From NCBI GenBank assembly GCA_021324435.1, contig JAJPIZ010000014.1:1-64000 (forward strand): DNA of 64,000 bases. Reading direction: 5' to 3'. The DNA is from Anaerolineae bacterium. Lineage in GTDB: Bacteria > Chloroflexota > Anaerolineae > Anaerolineales > Villigracilaceae. The notes under the pieces were generated by a model. The model was not told the DNA's origin, did not search any database, and worked only from the letters and a program-made list of their open reading frames with translations. Shown piece after piece: positions 8,680 through 16,320 of the stretch (position 1 is the first letter of the stretch; each line of letters begins with the position of its first letter). Made by a program: the position numbers and the translations under genes.

Positions 8680-9819
8680 TTATTGTCCGAGAGGCTTGCC
8701 CTGGCAGGTGATCTGAGCCAGTTTGGCATTCACCTGTTCTTTGACGGCATCGGGAAGCGGGACATATAAAAGAGCCGTCGCGTCCTTCGTGCCGTCGGGT
8801 CCATATGCCCATTTGACAAACTCCACCAGTTTTTGCGCCTTCACGCAATCCTGTTGATCCATGTAGAGGAGCAGATAAGTGTAACCAGCAATCGGATAGG
8901 AATTTTTGCCGGGGCCGTCCACGATAGAGAGCGCCAGTTTGTCGCCGAGTTGTGTGCCAAAATCGTCCATGGCAGATTGCGTGGTCTCTGCAGACGGAGC
9001 CACGTACTCTCCAGCCTTGTTTTGCAACAGATTGATCACGGCTTTATTTTGAATGGCATAGGCCAGTTCCACATAACCGATGGCGCCATCATTCTGCGAC
9101 ACCGTGCCGTACACGCCTTCATTGCCTTTGCCGCCCAAACCAACCGGCCACTTGACGGAGGTTCCATTACCGACTGTATCCTTCCACTCCGCGCTGGCCT
9201 TTGAGAGGAAGTCGGTGAAAATATATGTTGTGCCGGAACCATCGGAACGATGGACAACGATGATGTCCTTCTCTGGAAGTTTGATGTCGGGGTTGGCGGC
9301 AGTCAAAACGGGATCATTCCACTTGGTGATCTTGCCGAGGTAGATATCGGCAATTGCCGTGTATGGGAATTTGATCGGCGTGGTGATGGCATTGCCATCT
9401 GCATCTTTGAGATTGACCACAATCGCTTCCGCGCCAGCCACCGTCGGGAACATCTGAATGCCAGGCGCGGCTTTGAACTGGTCATCGTTGAGGATCGCAT
9501 CCGAAGCGCCGAAGTCCACGGTCTTTTCGGTGATCTGCTTGATGCCGCCGCCGGAACCGATGGATTGATAATTGAACTTCACCGATGAATCCACGAAAGC
9601 GTAATCATAGAACCATTTGCTGTAAAGCGGAAATGGGAAGGTCGCGCCGGCGCCGTTGATGGTGATCGAACCGGCAGGAAGCGCGGTCGGTTGAGCCGGA
9701 GCCTGCGTGCCGCTCATGGGCGCTTCGGTCGCGGACGGGGTAGCGGGCGCGCCGCACGCGGCCAGCAGCACGCTGAGAGCGACCGCAACGAACAAAAACG
9801 AACGAACAAATTTGGACAT
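8680..9819 (-). CDS. pstS: Phosphate-binding lipoprotein PstS (copy 1)
   Basis: 379 aa. The lipoprotein signal peptide ends at the lipobox VLLAAC, followed by a Pro/Thr/Ala-rich linker and the binding domain. Phosphate-contacting stretches typical of PstS are visible: NGAGATFPFPLY, SIGSGGGIKQI, DFGASDA and the RSDGSGTTYIFTDFL loop. It is the extracytoplasmic receptor of the Pst importer. It is first in the operon, with ribosome site AGGAGA and a Pho-box promoter upstream. Confidence 0.95.
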   Translation of the reverse strand: MSKFVRSFLFVAVALSVLLAACGAPATPSATEAPMSGTQAPAQPTALPAGSITINGAGATFPFPLYSKWFYDYAFVDSSVKFNYQSIGSGGGIKQITEKTVDFGASDAILNDDQFKAAPGIQMFPTVAGAEAIVVNLKDADGNAITTPIKFPYTAIADIYLGKITKWNDPVLTAANPDIKLPEKDIIVVHRSDGSGTTYIFTDFLSKASAEWKDTVGNGTSVKWPVGLGGKGNEGVYGTVSQNDGAIGYVELAYAIQNKAVINLLQNKAGEYVAPSAETTQSAMDDFGTQLGDKLALSIVDGPGKNSYPIAGYTYLLLYMDQQDCVKAQKLVEFVKWAYGPDGTKDATALLYVPLPDAVKEQVNAKLAQITCQGKPLGQ

Positions 9820-9855
9820 TTCTTTTCTTCTCCTGTTTTATTTTTCTACGTCGTC

Positions 9856-9909
9856 ATCTTATCAAGCGGCTTTTAATGTCAAGAGAAGAACAAGTTAACG
9901 TCTTGTTAA
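9856..9909 (-). promoter_or_regulatory. pstS promoter with PhoP-type box
   Basis: On the minus strand TTAACA-N5-TTAACT (9893-9909, 11-bp period) lies 10 bp upstream of a TTGACA -35 hexamer (9877-9882). A TAAGAT -10 candidate (9856-9861) follows at a short 15-bp spacing. The spacing of the repeat matches boxes bound by PhoP-family regulators. The same pattern recurs before phoP. Confidence 0.65.
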
Positions 9910-9922
9910 ATCTTATGCAGTG

Positions 9923-10086
9923 TCCTTCTGCCTGCGCCAGTGCCGCAGGCACAGGTGAGCGACCGCTTCGACTACGCTCAGCGCAGGCTCCGGGAGCGAA
10001 GAATCTCGTTCTTGTAACAGCTTTTATTTTGAAATCTGAGATTCTTCGTCGCTCGCCCCTTGGGCGGCTCCTCAGAATGACATCAG
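9923..10086. repeat. Composite of interspersed repeats (family D and gaatctc/gagattcttcg type)
   Basis: Between pstS and the surE terminator lies cttcgactacgctcagcgca (family D), then an inverted repeat with arms gagcgaagaatctc and gagattcttcgtcgctc ending in cagaatgaca. No coding potential is evident. Confidence 0.65.
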
Positions 10087-10095
10087 GAATTAACA

Positions 10096-10127
10096 AAAAC
10101 TGCCCGCCAGTTCCGTGGGCGGGCAGC
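10096..10127 (-). terminator. Rho-independent terminator of the surE unit
   Basis: On the minus strand the stem ctgcccgcc / ggcgggcag is followed by TTTTTG. It lies 40 bp after the surE stop. Confidence 0.8.
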
Positions 10128-10166
10128 GACTCCAAAATGGAGCCTCAAGGAGGAGAGAACACAATG

Positions 10167-10997
10167 TTATTTCGGCGTTTCAGACTTATCCGGGACAAGC
10201 AATTCAAAGAAAGGGTTCTCTGAATCTTCATCCCATGCCCAGGTGTTGAGATCGGTCAACGCGCGGTAGGCGGTCAGGTCCAGGTGCAGAGGCGTGACCG
10301 AGACGTAGCCCTCTGCCAGCGCGCCGATGTCCGTGCCGCGCTCCGGGACGCCGGTCGGCGCGTCGCCCGCGATCCAGTAATACGGTCTGCCGCGCGGATC
10401 GGTGCGTTCATCCAAGCGGCTGTGATACACGCGCAATCCCTGCCGCGTAAGGCGGAAGCCGCGCATTTCTTCATTCTTCAAAAACGGAACGTTCACATTC
10501 AACAGGGTTTCAGCAGGCAATCCATTTTCGATCGCGTGTCGAACGACTTTGCCCGCGGCGCGCGCCGCAATGCCAAAGTCAATTTCGCCGACGTGATGTT
10601 CGGGCGTTTCCAACGAAACCGCAATGCCCGGCACGCCCGCGATCACGGCTTCCATCGCAGCGGTCACCGTGCCGGAATACGTCACATCGTGGCCGAGGTT
10701 TGCGCCAACATTGATTCCCGAAACAACCAGATCAATCGGCTCTTTGAAATATCCAAGCGCGGCCAGCGCCACACAATCGGAAGGCGCGCCGTCGCTGGCA
10801 AACGCGGTCGTGCCATCTGCCAGCAGGAATTCGCGCACACGCAAAGCGCGATCCAACGTTTTCACATGTCCGCCGCCGGACCAGTTGCGATCCGGCGCGA
10901 GGATGCTCACCCTTCCAAGTTTGCGCATCTCCTGCGCCAGGGCAAGCAGACCGGGCGCAAGCACGCCATCGTCATTGGTGACAAGGATGTGCTTCAT
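10167..10997 (-). CDS. surE: 5'/3'-nucleotidase SurE
   Basis: 276 aa from the ATG that gives MKHILVTNDDG; the longer upstream frame is not SurE-like. Metal-site residues Asp-Asp in TNDDG, the Ser of NWSGGGH, and the Asn of VVSGINVGANLGHDVTYSGTVTAAMEA are all present. SurE dephosphorylates nucleoside monophosphates and other phosphoesters in the cytoplasm. The start overlaps the stop of a 32-codon membrane peptide gene (ATGA), and the unit has a Pho-box-like site upstream. A role in phosphate scavenging here is therefore a reasonable inference. Confidence 0.9.
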   Translation of the reverse strand: MKHILVTNDDGVLAPGLLALAQEMRKLGRVSILAPDRNWSGGGHVKTLDRALRVREFLLADGTTAFASDGAPSDCVALAALGYFKEPIDLVVSGINVGANLGHDVTYSGTVTAAMEAVIAGVPGIAVSLETPEHHVGEIDFGIAARAAGKVVRHAIENGLPAETLLNVNVPFLKNEEMRGFRLTRQGLRVYHSRLDERTDPRGRPYYWIAGDAPTGVPERGTDIGALAEGYVSVTPLHLDLTAYRALTDLNTWAWDEDSENPFFELLVPDKSETPK

Positions 10998-11092
10998 TTG
11001 CCCGCCAGATATTCGCGGCGTTTGCGGGCCGCGTCCACGCCGAACACAATCAGCATACTCGTTAAAGCGACGATCAGAAAAATCGTTTCCAT
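10994..11092 (-). CDS. Small single-span membrane protein (32 aa), paralogue of the 37-aa protein at 11242-11355
   Basis: A 32-residue frame begins METIFLIVALTSMLIVFGVD, one hydrophobic helix, and continues with a basic ARKRREYL tail. It has a good ribosome site (GGAG, 8 nt before the ATG) and ends in an ATGA overlap with surE, so it is very likely translated and coupled. It resembles the 37-aa frame further along: both share a hydrophobic run, then VD, then RKRR followed by an acidic residue, an aromatic and Leu. No known family is recognised. Position suggests phosphate-starvation expression. Confidence 0.65.
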   Translation of the reverse strand: METIFLIVALTSMLIVFGVDAARKRREYLAGK

Positions 11093-11114
11093 ATCTTTCT
11101 CCATATTTGGCTCT

Positions 11115-11170
11115 ATCGTAGCAGTCCATCTTTAAATCTGATCGAAGGACAGGTTAACATCTGGTAAACA
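11115..11170 (-). promoter_or_regulatory. Pho-box-like site and promoter for the small-protein/surE unit
   Basis: TTAACA-N5-TAAACA (11154-11170, plus-strand reading) has the 11-bp period of the pstS and phoP boxes. On the minus strand a TACGAT -10 candidate (11115-11120) follows, about 23 nt before the 32-aa start. No strong -35 is seen, as expected for an activator-dependent promoter. Confidence 0.5.
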
Positions 11171-11174
11171 AATG

Positions 11175-11213
11175 AAACACAGGAGCCTGGGAGAAGACCA
11201 GGCTCCTGTGTTT
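11175..11213. terminator. Strong hairpin, probable terminator of the phoP-phoR side
   Basis: A perfect 16-bp stem (aaacacaggagcctgg and its complement) with a 7-nt loop separates the 37-aa gene from the surE unit promoter. T runs on either side are short, so termination strength is uncertain. Confidence 0.6.
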
Positions 11214-11241
11214 GGAGGAGAAGAGTATGAAACGGGACGAC

Positions 11242-11355
11242 TCAGGGCTTTCGGATTCTCATCTGTTCATGCAGGAAGTCGCGCCGCTTTCGTCTCGTGT
11301 CTACGATCAACACGGTCAACAGCATGATCAACGTGAGAACAAGAAAGGCGTCCAT
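11242..11355 (-). CDS. Small single-span membrane protein (37 aa), paralogue of the 32-aa protein
   Basis: The frame begins MDAFLVLTLIMLLTVLIVDT, a single membrane helix, followed by RRKRRDFLHEQ and a short basic tail. No Shine-Dalgarno is visible, but a TTATCG -10 candidate lies 7 nt before the ATG, so a leaderless transcript is likely. A Pho-like box lies at 11401-11417. It shares the helix-VD-RKRR-(E/D)-(Y/F)-L layout with the surE-linked 32-aa protein. It sits between phoR and that unit, on the same strand. Function is unknown; a small regulator or membrane anchor in phosphate signalling is a guess. Confidence 0.55.
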   Translation of the reverse strand: MDAFLVLTLIMLLTVLIVDTRRKRRDFLHEQMRIRKP

Positions 11356-11362
11356 GCACACA

Positions 11363-11417
11363 CGATAACACAAGACTTAAGTCTTGCGCTTTAGAGCGGG
11401 TTAACAAACGCAAAACA
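11363..11417 (-). promoter_or_regulatory. Candidate promoter with degenerate Pho box for the 37-aa membrane protein
   Basis: TTAACA-N5-AAAACA (11401-11417) has 11-bp spacing but a poorer second half. A TTATCG -10 candidate (minus strand, 11363-11368) lies 7 nt before the start codon. Confidence 0.35.
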
Positions 11418-11429
11418 AAAATGAAAACG

Positions 11430-12707
11430 TCAACCTATCGGGATTGTAAAGAAAAACGCGCTTCCTTTTCCCTCTTCGCTCTCCGCCCAGATCTTTCCGC
11501 CGTGCGCTTCAACGATGTGCCGCGCGATGGACAAACCGAGTCCTGTGCCGCTCCCTGTGCGCGACTTGTCGACGCGATAGAAACGCTCGAAGACGCGCGG
11601 GACATCATCCGCGGGAATGCCGACGCCGGTATCCTTGACTCCGAATCGGACCGCCCCGCCTGCACTGCGTTCTTCAGTGTCAGCGGCTCCCCTTTCGGGG
11701 ACGATGTCCGCCAAAAGAGCGACTTCTCCCCCCGACCGCGTGAACTTGACCGCGTTGTGAATCAAGTTGACCAGCACCTGTTCGAGCCGCGCCTTGTCCG
11801 CGTGGACAGTTGGCAAATCGCTGGAACATTCCACGCGCAGAGTCAACCCGGCGCGCTCGGCTTGCAGTTTCATGCGATCTGCCGCGGAAGTCAGTAAGGC
11901 TTTCGGCGAAACCGGCGCAAGGTCGAGCGCGACCTGTCCCGATTCGATCTTGGAAAGGTCGAGCAATTCCTGCGCCATTTGGGTCAGCGCGTCGATTTCA
12001 GTGGAGATGCGGCTCAGAAAACGCGGCCCCGCCTCCGGGTCCGCGAGCGCGCCGGTTTGAAGGGTCTCGGTCAGCGCTTTGAGGGAAGCCAGCGGAGTCC
12101 GCAATTCATGCGAGATGTTCGAGATGAAGTCGCGGCGCACGGTCTCGAGTCGGCGCACGCGCGTCAAATCCTGAACAAGCAAAAGACTGCCGCTGGCATG
12201 TTGATCGGGGATGGCGATGAGCTGCAAAAATTGACGGCGTGTCGGCACTTCGACCGATTCGCTTTGCAATTCATGCGTTTGCTGGCAACGCCGCCATGCT
12301 TCGACGAGTTGATGATGGCGGACGACCTCGGCCACCGTGCGGTTCATCGGATTCGATGATTCAAAAAGTTTGCGCGCCGCCGGGTTGGCAAATTGAATCT
12401 GCCCGGCAGAGTCAGCGATGAGCACGCCGTCGGTTATTTGGTCGAGGACGGTCGCAAGGCGATTTCTCTCCGAGTTCAACGTTGAAAGTTGAAGATTGAA
12501 GGATTGCGCGATAAAGTTGATCGCGTTCGACAAGTCTTCGAGGTCTTTGACGTCGGTCGGTAAATCCAGCGATTGACTCTGGCGAAGCGCGCGCACGTAA
12601 TCGTCAAGCCTTCGCCGCAAATTGATGTATCGCCAAATGAAAAACGCGGCGAGAAGAAAAAAGACAATAAGTGCAACGACAAGGCCAACGGTCATCGAAA
12701 CCTTCAA
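11430..12707 (-). CDS. phoR: PhoR-type sensor histidine kinase
   Basis: 425 aa. One N-terminal membrane helix (about 5-27), a juxtamembrane coiled segment, a PAS domain (about 80-185), HisKA with phospho-acceptor His200 in [16 protein letters not shown], and HATPase_c with the N-box LIHNAVKF, G1 VKDTGVGIP and G2 GTGLGLSIA. This matches PhoR/PhnR kinases that sense phosphate status through the Pst-PhoU complex. It lies 12 bp after phoP in the same transcript and between the two pst loci. Confidence 0.9.
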   Translation of the reverse strand: MKVSMTVGLVVALIVFFLLAAFFIWRYINLRRRLDDYVRALRQSQSLDLPTDVKDLEDLSNAINFIAQSFNLQLSTLNSERNRLATVLDQITDGVLIADSAGQIQFANPAARKLFESSNPMNRTVAEVVRHHQLVEAWRRCQQTHELQSESVEVPTRRQFLQLIAIPDQHASGSLLLVQDLTRVRRLETVRRDFISNISHELRTPLASLKALTETLQTGALADPEAGPRFLSRISTEIDALTQMAQELLDLSKIESGQVALDLAPVSPKALLTSAADRMKLQAERAGLTLRVECSSDLPTVHADKARLEQVLVNLIHNAVKFTRSGGEVALLADIVPERGAADTEERSAGGAVRFGVKDTGVGIPADDVPRVFERFYRVDKSRTGSGTGLGLSIARHIVEAHGGKIWAESEEGKGSAFFFTIPIG

Positions 12708-12719
12708 ATCTGCGATTTG

Positions 12720-13427
12720 CTAACCTTCAAACCTGTATCCCCCACCGCGTACTGTGACGATGCGCGTGGGATTGGCCGCGTCCGCTTCGATCTTCTGTCT
12801 CAGCCAGCGCACGTGGACATCCACGGTGCGGCTGTCGCCGATGAAATCCCAGCCCCAGACGCGTTCGAGGATGAATTCGCGCGAGAGCATCTGGCTCTTG
12901 TGTTCGGCGAGGAAGAGAAGCAGTTCATATTCTTTTGGTTTGAGTTGCAATGGCGCGCCGTCCAGCGTCACTTCGCGGCGCATGAGATTGATGACCAGAT
13001 TTCCGAATGTCAACGTCTCATGCTTGGTCGCCTCACCTGATTTTTCCATTTCTTCACGGATCAGCCGTGTGCGCCGCAGTTGCGCTTTGACGCGCGCCAA
13101 CAGTTCGCGCATCGAAAAAGGTTTGGTGAGGTAATCGTCTGCGCCGACCTCGAGGCCGACCACGCGGTCAATTTCATCATCGCGGGCGGTGAGCATCAGG
13201 ATGGCGGTGGTCATCTCCTTGCGCAAGGTGCGCGCCACCTCGAAGCCGTCCAGTTCGGGGAGCATGATGTCGAGGATGATGAGATCGGGTTTTAAACGGC
13301 GGGCCGCCTCGAGGGCGGAACGACCGTCGCCGACTGCTTCGACGACATAGCCATCCTTTTTCAAATTGTAAGCAAGCGTTTCCTGCAGAGAGGGTTCGTC
13401 TTCCACGACGAGAATCGATTCGGACAT
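12720..13427 (-). CDS. phoP: PhoP/PhoB-type response regulator
   Basis: 235 aa. The receiver domain has the acidic pocket (VVEDEPS), phospho-acceptor Asp53 in [12 protein letters not shown], Thr in MLTARDD and Lys in YLTKPFS. The C-terminal OmpR-type winged helix ends with [16 protein letters not shown] and [10 protein letters not shown]. It should bind the TTAACA-N5-TTAACA boxes seen in this region. A perfect box lies just upstream of its own -10 element, implying autoregulation. The -10 is only 8 nt before the ATG, so the mRNA is nearly leaderless. Confidence 0.92.
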   Translation of the reverse strand: MSESILVVEDEPSLQETLAYNLKKDGYVVEAVGDGRSALEAARRLKPDLIILDIMLPELDGFEVARTLRKEMTTAILMLTARDDEIDRVVGLEVGADDYLTKPFSMRELLARVKAQLRRTRLIREEMEKSGEATKHETLTFGNLVINLMRREVTLDGAPLQLKPKEYELLLFLAEHKSQMLSREFILERVWGWDFIGDSRTVDVHVRWLRQKIEADAANPTRIVTVRGGGYRFEG

Positions 13428-13435
13428 TTGATTGG

Positions 13436-13480
13436 ATTATAAGCGAGAGCCATGCGAATTATTTTAACAGGCAGTTAACA
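13436..13480 (-). promoter_or_regulatory. phoP promoter with perfect Pho box
   Basis: TTAACA-GGCAG-TTAACA (13464-13480) is a perfect 11-bp-period direct repeat abutting the -35 position. The TATAAT -10 (minus strand, 13436-13441) lies 8 nt before the phoP ATG. This supports positive autoregulation. Confidence 0.7.
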
Positions 13481-13494
13481 TCGAACACGATATT

Positions 13495-13585
13495 ACGTCG
13501 TTGCGAGCCGCGTTTTGGGCGGCGAAGCAATCCCCGCCATTGCGTGGGAGATTGCTTCGGGAAGAGTGCCCTCGCAACGACACAC
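13495..13585. repeat. Interspersed palindromic repeat, family B (cgttgcgag...gaagcaatc type)
   Basis: Arms cgttgcgag and cctcgcaacg enclose gaagcaatccc and gagattgcttcgg. Other copies lie at 23150-23236 and 34304-34384. It separates the second pst operon from the phoP promoter. Confidence 0.8.
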
Positions 13586-13591
13586 AAAACT

Positions 13592-14347
13592 TTATCCAAA
13601 TCTTCCCGTCACATAATCTTCCGTGCGTTTTTCTTTCGGCGAAGTGAACATGGCCTTGCCCTCGCCGTATTCCACCAGTTCGCCCTGCAAAAAGAACGCG
13701 GCGTAATCTGCGGTGCGTCCCGCCTGTTGCACCGAATGCGGCACAAGCACAATGGTGTATTCCTTTTTCAATTCCTGCAGCGCGGCCTCGACTTTGCCGG
13801 TCGAGATCGGGTCGAGGCCCGAGGTCGGTTCATCGAGCAAAATGATTTCGGGTTGCAACGCGAGCGAACGCGCCAGACACAGACGTTGTTGTTGCCCTCC
13901 CGAAAGCGCAATGGCCGGGTCATCGAGCCGCTCTTTGACCTCGTCCCATAGCGCGGCCAACTTCAGGCTTCGCTCCACCGCCTCATCCAATTTCGATTTG
14001 CGTTTCTCGCCCGCCAGTTCAAGGCCATACGTCAGATTTCCTCGAATGCTCAACGGAAGAACGACCGGCCGCGCGAAGACCATGCCCACTTTGCGGCGCA
14101 ACGCGATCACATCCGTTTTGGGATCGAGGATGTTTTCACCGTCAATCAGGATGCGGCCCGCGCTGGTCTTGACCTCGGTCAGATCATTCAAGCGATTGAG
14201 ACAGCGCAACAAAGTAGATTTCCCGCCTCCCGCGGGACCGAAGAGCACGGTCACCGCTTTCTCGCGGATTCCCAGGCTGACGTCGCGCAGAGACTCGGTG
14301 CCGTCGGAGTATTGGAGGCTCAAATGCTCAATAATAATTTTGTCCAT
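13592..14347 (-). CDS. pstB: PstB-like ATPase of the second pst operon, with altered Q-loop
   Basis: 251 aa. Walker A is GPAGGGKST, signature LSGGQQQR, Walker B IILLDEPTSGLDP and H-loop VLVPHSVQQAG. The Q-loop reads VGMVFARPVVLP where PstB normally has VFQ(R/K)PNPFP, so the catalytic-site Gln is Ala. It ends with the PstB tail [10 protein letters not shown]. It is the last gene of a pstS-pstC-pstA-pstB order on the minus strand. The altered Q-loop suggests reduced hydrolysis at its own site, perhaps compensated by the third PstB at 17312. Confidence 0.85.
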   Translation of the reverse strand: MDKIIIEHLSLQYSDGTESLRDVSLGIREKAVTVLFGPAGGGKSTLLRCLNRLNDLTEVKTSAGRILIDGENILDPKTDVIALRRKVGMVFARPVVLPLSIRGNLTYGLELAGEKRKSKLDEAVERSLKLAALWDEVKERLDDPAIALSGGQQQRLCLARSLALQPEIILLDEPTSGLDPISTGKVEAALQELKKEYTIVLVPHSVQQAGRTADYAAFFLQGELVEYGEGKAMFTSPKEKRTEDYVTGRFG

Positions 14348-14412
14348 AGTTTCTTACGTATCACGCGTTACGAAATATCTACTTCACAGTGTGTAATGCG
14401 TGATGAGTAATT

Positions 14413-15276
14413 TCACCACTGTCGTCTTGCGCGGGCCCGCGAACGAATAACGGTTGCAATCACATTCATCGTCAAGACAAAGACCAGCAGGACAAGCGCC
14501 GTTCCGTACTGAATCTGAATCGGCATGTTCGGCACTTGTGTGGAAATGACAAACAGATGATACGGCAACGCCATGGTCGCATCGAGGGGCGAATGCGGCA
14601 GACGCGGCAGAAAGAAGGCCGCGCCTGTGAAGAGAATCGGCGCGGTCTCGCCGGCGGCGCGCTCGAGGCCGAGGATCACTCCGGTCAGGATACCCGGCAG
14701 GGCCTCCTTCAACACAATACGGCGGATGGTCTGCCAGCGCGTCGCGCCGAGCGAAATGCTCACCGTCCGAAACGATTGCGGCACGGCGCGCAGAGCCTCT
14801 TCCGAGGTGCTGATGATGACCGGCAGAGTCATAATGGAAAGCGTCAACGAAGCGGCGAGGATGGAGGTGCCAAACCTCAAGAATAAAACGAACAAGCCGA
14901 GTCCAAACAAACCATAAACCACTGATGGAATCCCGGCCAAGTTGATGATCGAGATTCGGATCAGACGCGTCCAGCGATTGTCCGCCGCGTATTCCGAAAG
15001 ATAGATCGCCGCCGCAATTCCCAATGGGACTGAGAAGATCGCAGTGCCAATGGTCAGATAAAAAGTACCGATGATGGCGGGAAGGATTCCGCCCGCGCGC
15101 ATCCCGTCATGCGGAAAGCCGGAGAGAAATTCCCACGAGATCGCATGTCCGCCCTGTGCGAGGATGTAAATCACCGTGCCGATAATGGGAACAACAGTCA
15201 ACACGGCCATCAATGTGATGAGACTGAAGCCGAGGCGTTCGGTGAGATGCCGATTAAGAGTAAAGAGTCGCTTCAT
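14413..15276 (-). CDS. pstA: Phosphate ABC transporter permease PstA (copy 2)
   Basis: 287 aa from ATG 15276 (MKRLFTLNRHL). A longer frame reaches 15369, but its extra 31 residues are translated family A repeat and overlap pstC2, so I reject that start. Six membrane helices and the loop SFRTVSISLGATRWQTIRRIVLKEALPGILTG mark a PstA-type subunit. No clear ribosome site is left upstream, where the repeat abuts the start. Confidence 0.88.
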   Translation of the reverse strand: MKRLFTLNRHLTERLGFSLITLMAVLTVVPIIGTVIYILAQGGHAISWEFLSGFPHDGMRAGGILPAIIGTFYLTIGTAIFSVPLGIAAAIYLSEYAADNRWTRLIRISIINLAGIPSVVYGLFGLGLFVLFLRFGTSILAASLTLSIMTLPVIISTSEEALRAVPQSFRTVSISLGATRWQTIRRIVLKEALPGILTGVILGLERAAGETAPILFTGAAFFLPRLPHSPLDATMALPYHLFVISTQVPNMPIQIQYGTALVLLVFVLTMNVIATVIRSRARARRQW

Positions 15277-15280
15277 AGAA

Positions 15281-15330
15281 GATATTTGATACTCGATATT
15301 CGATATTCGATATTCGATATTCGATTCATG
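15281..15330. repeat. Interspersed repeat, family A, between pstC2 and pstA2
   Basis: Four to five tandem tcgatat units occupy the whole gap between the two permease genes, where a ribosome site would normally be expected. Confidence 0.8.
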
Positions 15331-16225
15331 AAAGGATTCTTTCCGCGCGCTTCTTGGCGCGGAAGACAACCGACGAAGCGGCGATATTCACACCCAGCGA
15401 AATCAAAAACAAAACCATTCCGATGAAGAACAAGACATGATAGTGCGTACTTCCATTTGAAACTTCACCCATCTCCGCCGCGATGGTGGCCGTCATCGTG
15501 CGGACGGGAGAAAAGAGACTACTGAGCGAAAGTGCAAGCACCGGCGCGTTGCCAGTCACCATCATCACCGTCATCGTCTCGCCGATGGCGCGGCCAATGC
15601 CAAGCATCACGGCGGTCAACACACCGGAGCGCGCCGCGGGCAAAGTCACGCGCCAGATGGTCTGCCAGCGCGTCGCGCCCAGCGCCCACGCGCCCTCGCG
15701 ATAGGCGCGCGGCACGGCATCCAGCGCATCTTCCGCGACCGAGACGACTGTCGGCACGGCAATCCCGCCGAGGAGGAGGGACCCGGTAAATGCGGTCAGA
15801 CCCGTTGGCAGGTCCAGAAAGCGGCGGAGGAATGGAGCCAGCACAAGGATACCAAGAAATCCAAGCACGACCGAGGGAAGTCCGCCAAGCAATTCAACCA
15901 ATGGCTTGAGAATCTCGCGCATCCAGCGCGGCGCAATCTCGGAGATGTAAACCGCGGTCCCAATCCCAAATGGAATCGCGATGATGGCCGCGCCGAGAGT
16001 AACAATCAATGAACCGGTCAGCAAAGGCAGGATGCCAAAGTTGTCCCCTTCAATCGGATACCAGCGGACGCTGAACAACGCGGAGAGCGGGACTTCGGCC
16101 AGCGCAGGCACACCTTCGCGCAGTAAAAAGAAAAAGATGAGCAGAACAAAAATAATAGCTGAATACCCGCTGGCTTTGATCAAGCGGGTGATGATGTATT
16201 CGCGCCAGTTGAGAGTTTTTTCCAT
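15326..16225 (-). CDS. pstC: Phosphate ABC transporter permease PstC (copy 2)
   Basis: 299 aa with six membrane helices. The cytoplasmic loop VPRAYREGAWALGATRWQTIWRVTLPAARSGVLTA matches PstC/PstA permeases. It pairs with the downstream PstA copy. It is preceded by a family C repeat in the 95-bp gap after pstS2. Confidence 0.9.
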   Translation of the reverse strand: MEKTLNWREYIITRLIKASGYSAIIFVLLIFFFLLREGVPALAEVPLSALFSVRWYPIEGDNFGILPLLTGSLIVTLGAAIIAIPFGIGTAVYISEIAPRWMREILKPLVELLGGLPSVVLGFLGILVLAPFLRRFLDLPTGLTAFTGSLLLGGIAVPTVVSVAEDALDAVPRAYREGAWALGATRWQTIWRVTLPAARSGVLTAVMLGIGRAIGETMTVMMVTGNAPVLALSLSSLFSPVRTMTATIAAEMGEVSNGSTHYHVLFFIGMVLFLISLGVNIAASSVVFRAKKRAERILS

Positions 16226-16235
16226 ATTGTCTCCG

Positions 16236-16320
16236 CCTTCTCCTCAACCCTGCCCCTTCTCTTCCCAACGTTGGGAGAGGAGAAGGGGTGACGGCAAAGC
16301 CGTCGGGGATGAGGTGAGGG
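16236..16320. repeat. Interspersed palindromic repeat, family C (ccctcacccc...ctctcccaa type)
   Basis: Arms resembling cctcaaccctgccccttctc and gagaaggggtgacgg lie between pstS2 and pstC2. Other copies are at 20022-20103, 26030-26092 and 59331-59366. Confidence 0.8.

Noticed and set aside
10164-10223. A 19-codon plus-strand frame with a strong aaggaggag site, antisense to the end of surE
   Set aside because: It overlaps the surE coding end and its terminator region, has a very basic, unremarkable sequence, and no promoter is visible.
11212-11394. A 60-aa plus-strand frame after the hairpin at 11175
   Set aside because: It is antisense to the 37-aa membrane protein, which has a clean hydrophobic helix and a paralogue; the 60-aa translation has no such features.
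13495-13585. Repeats considered as a CRISPR array
   Set aside because: Copies are few, dispersed over tens of kilobases and lack regular spacers; no cas genes are present.
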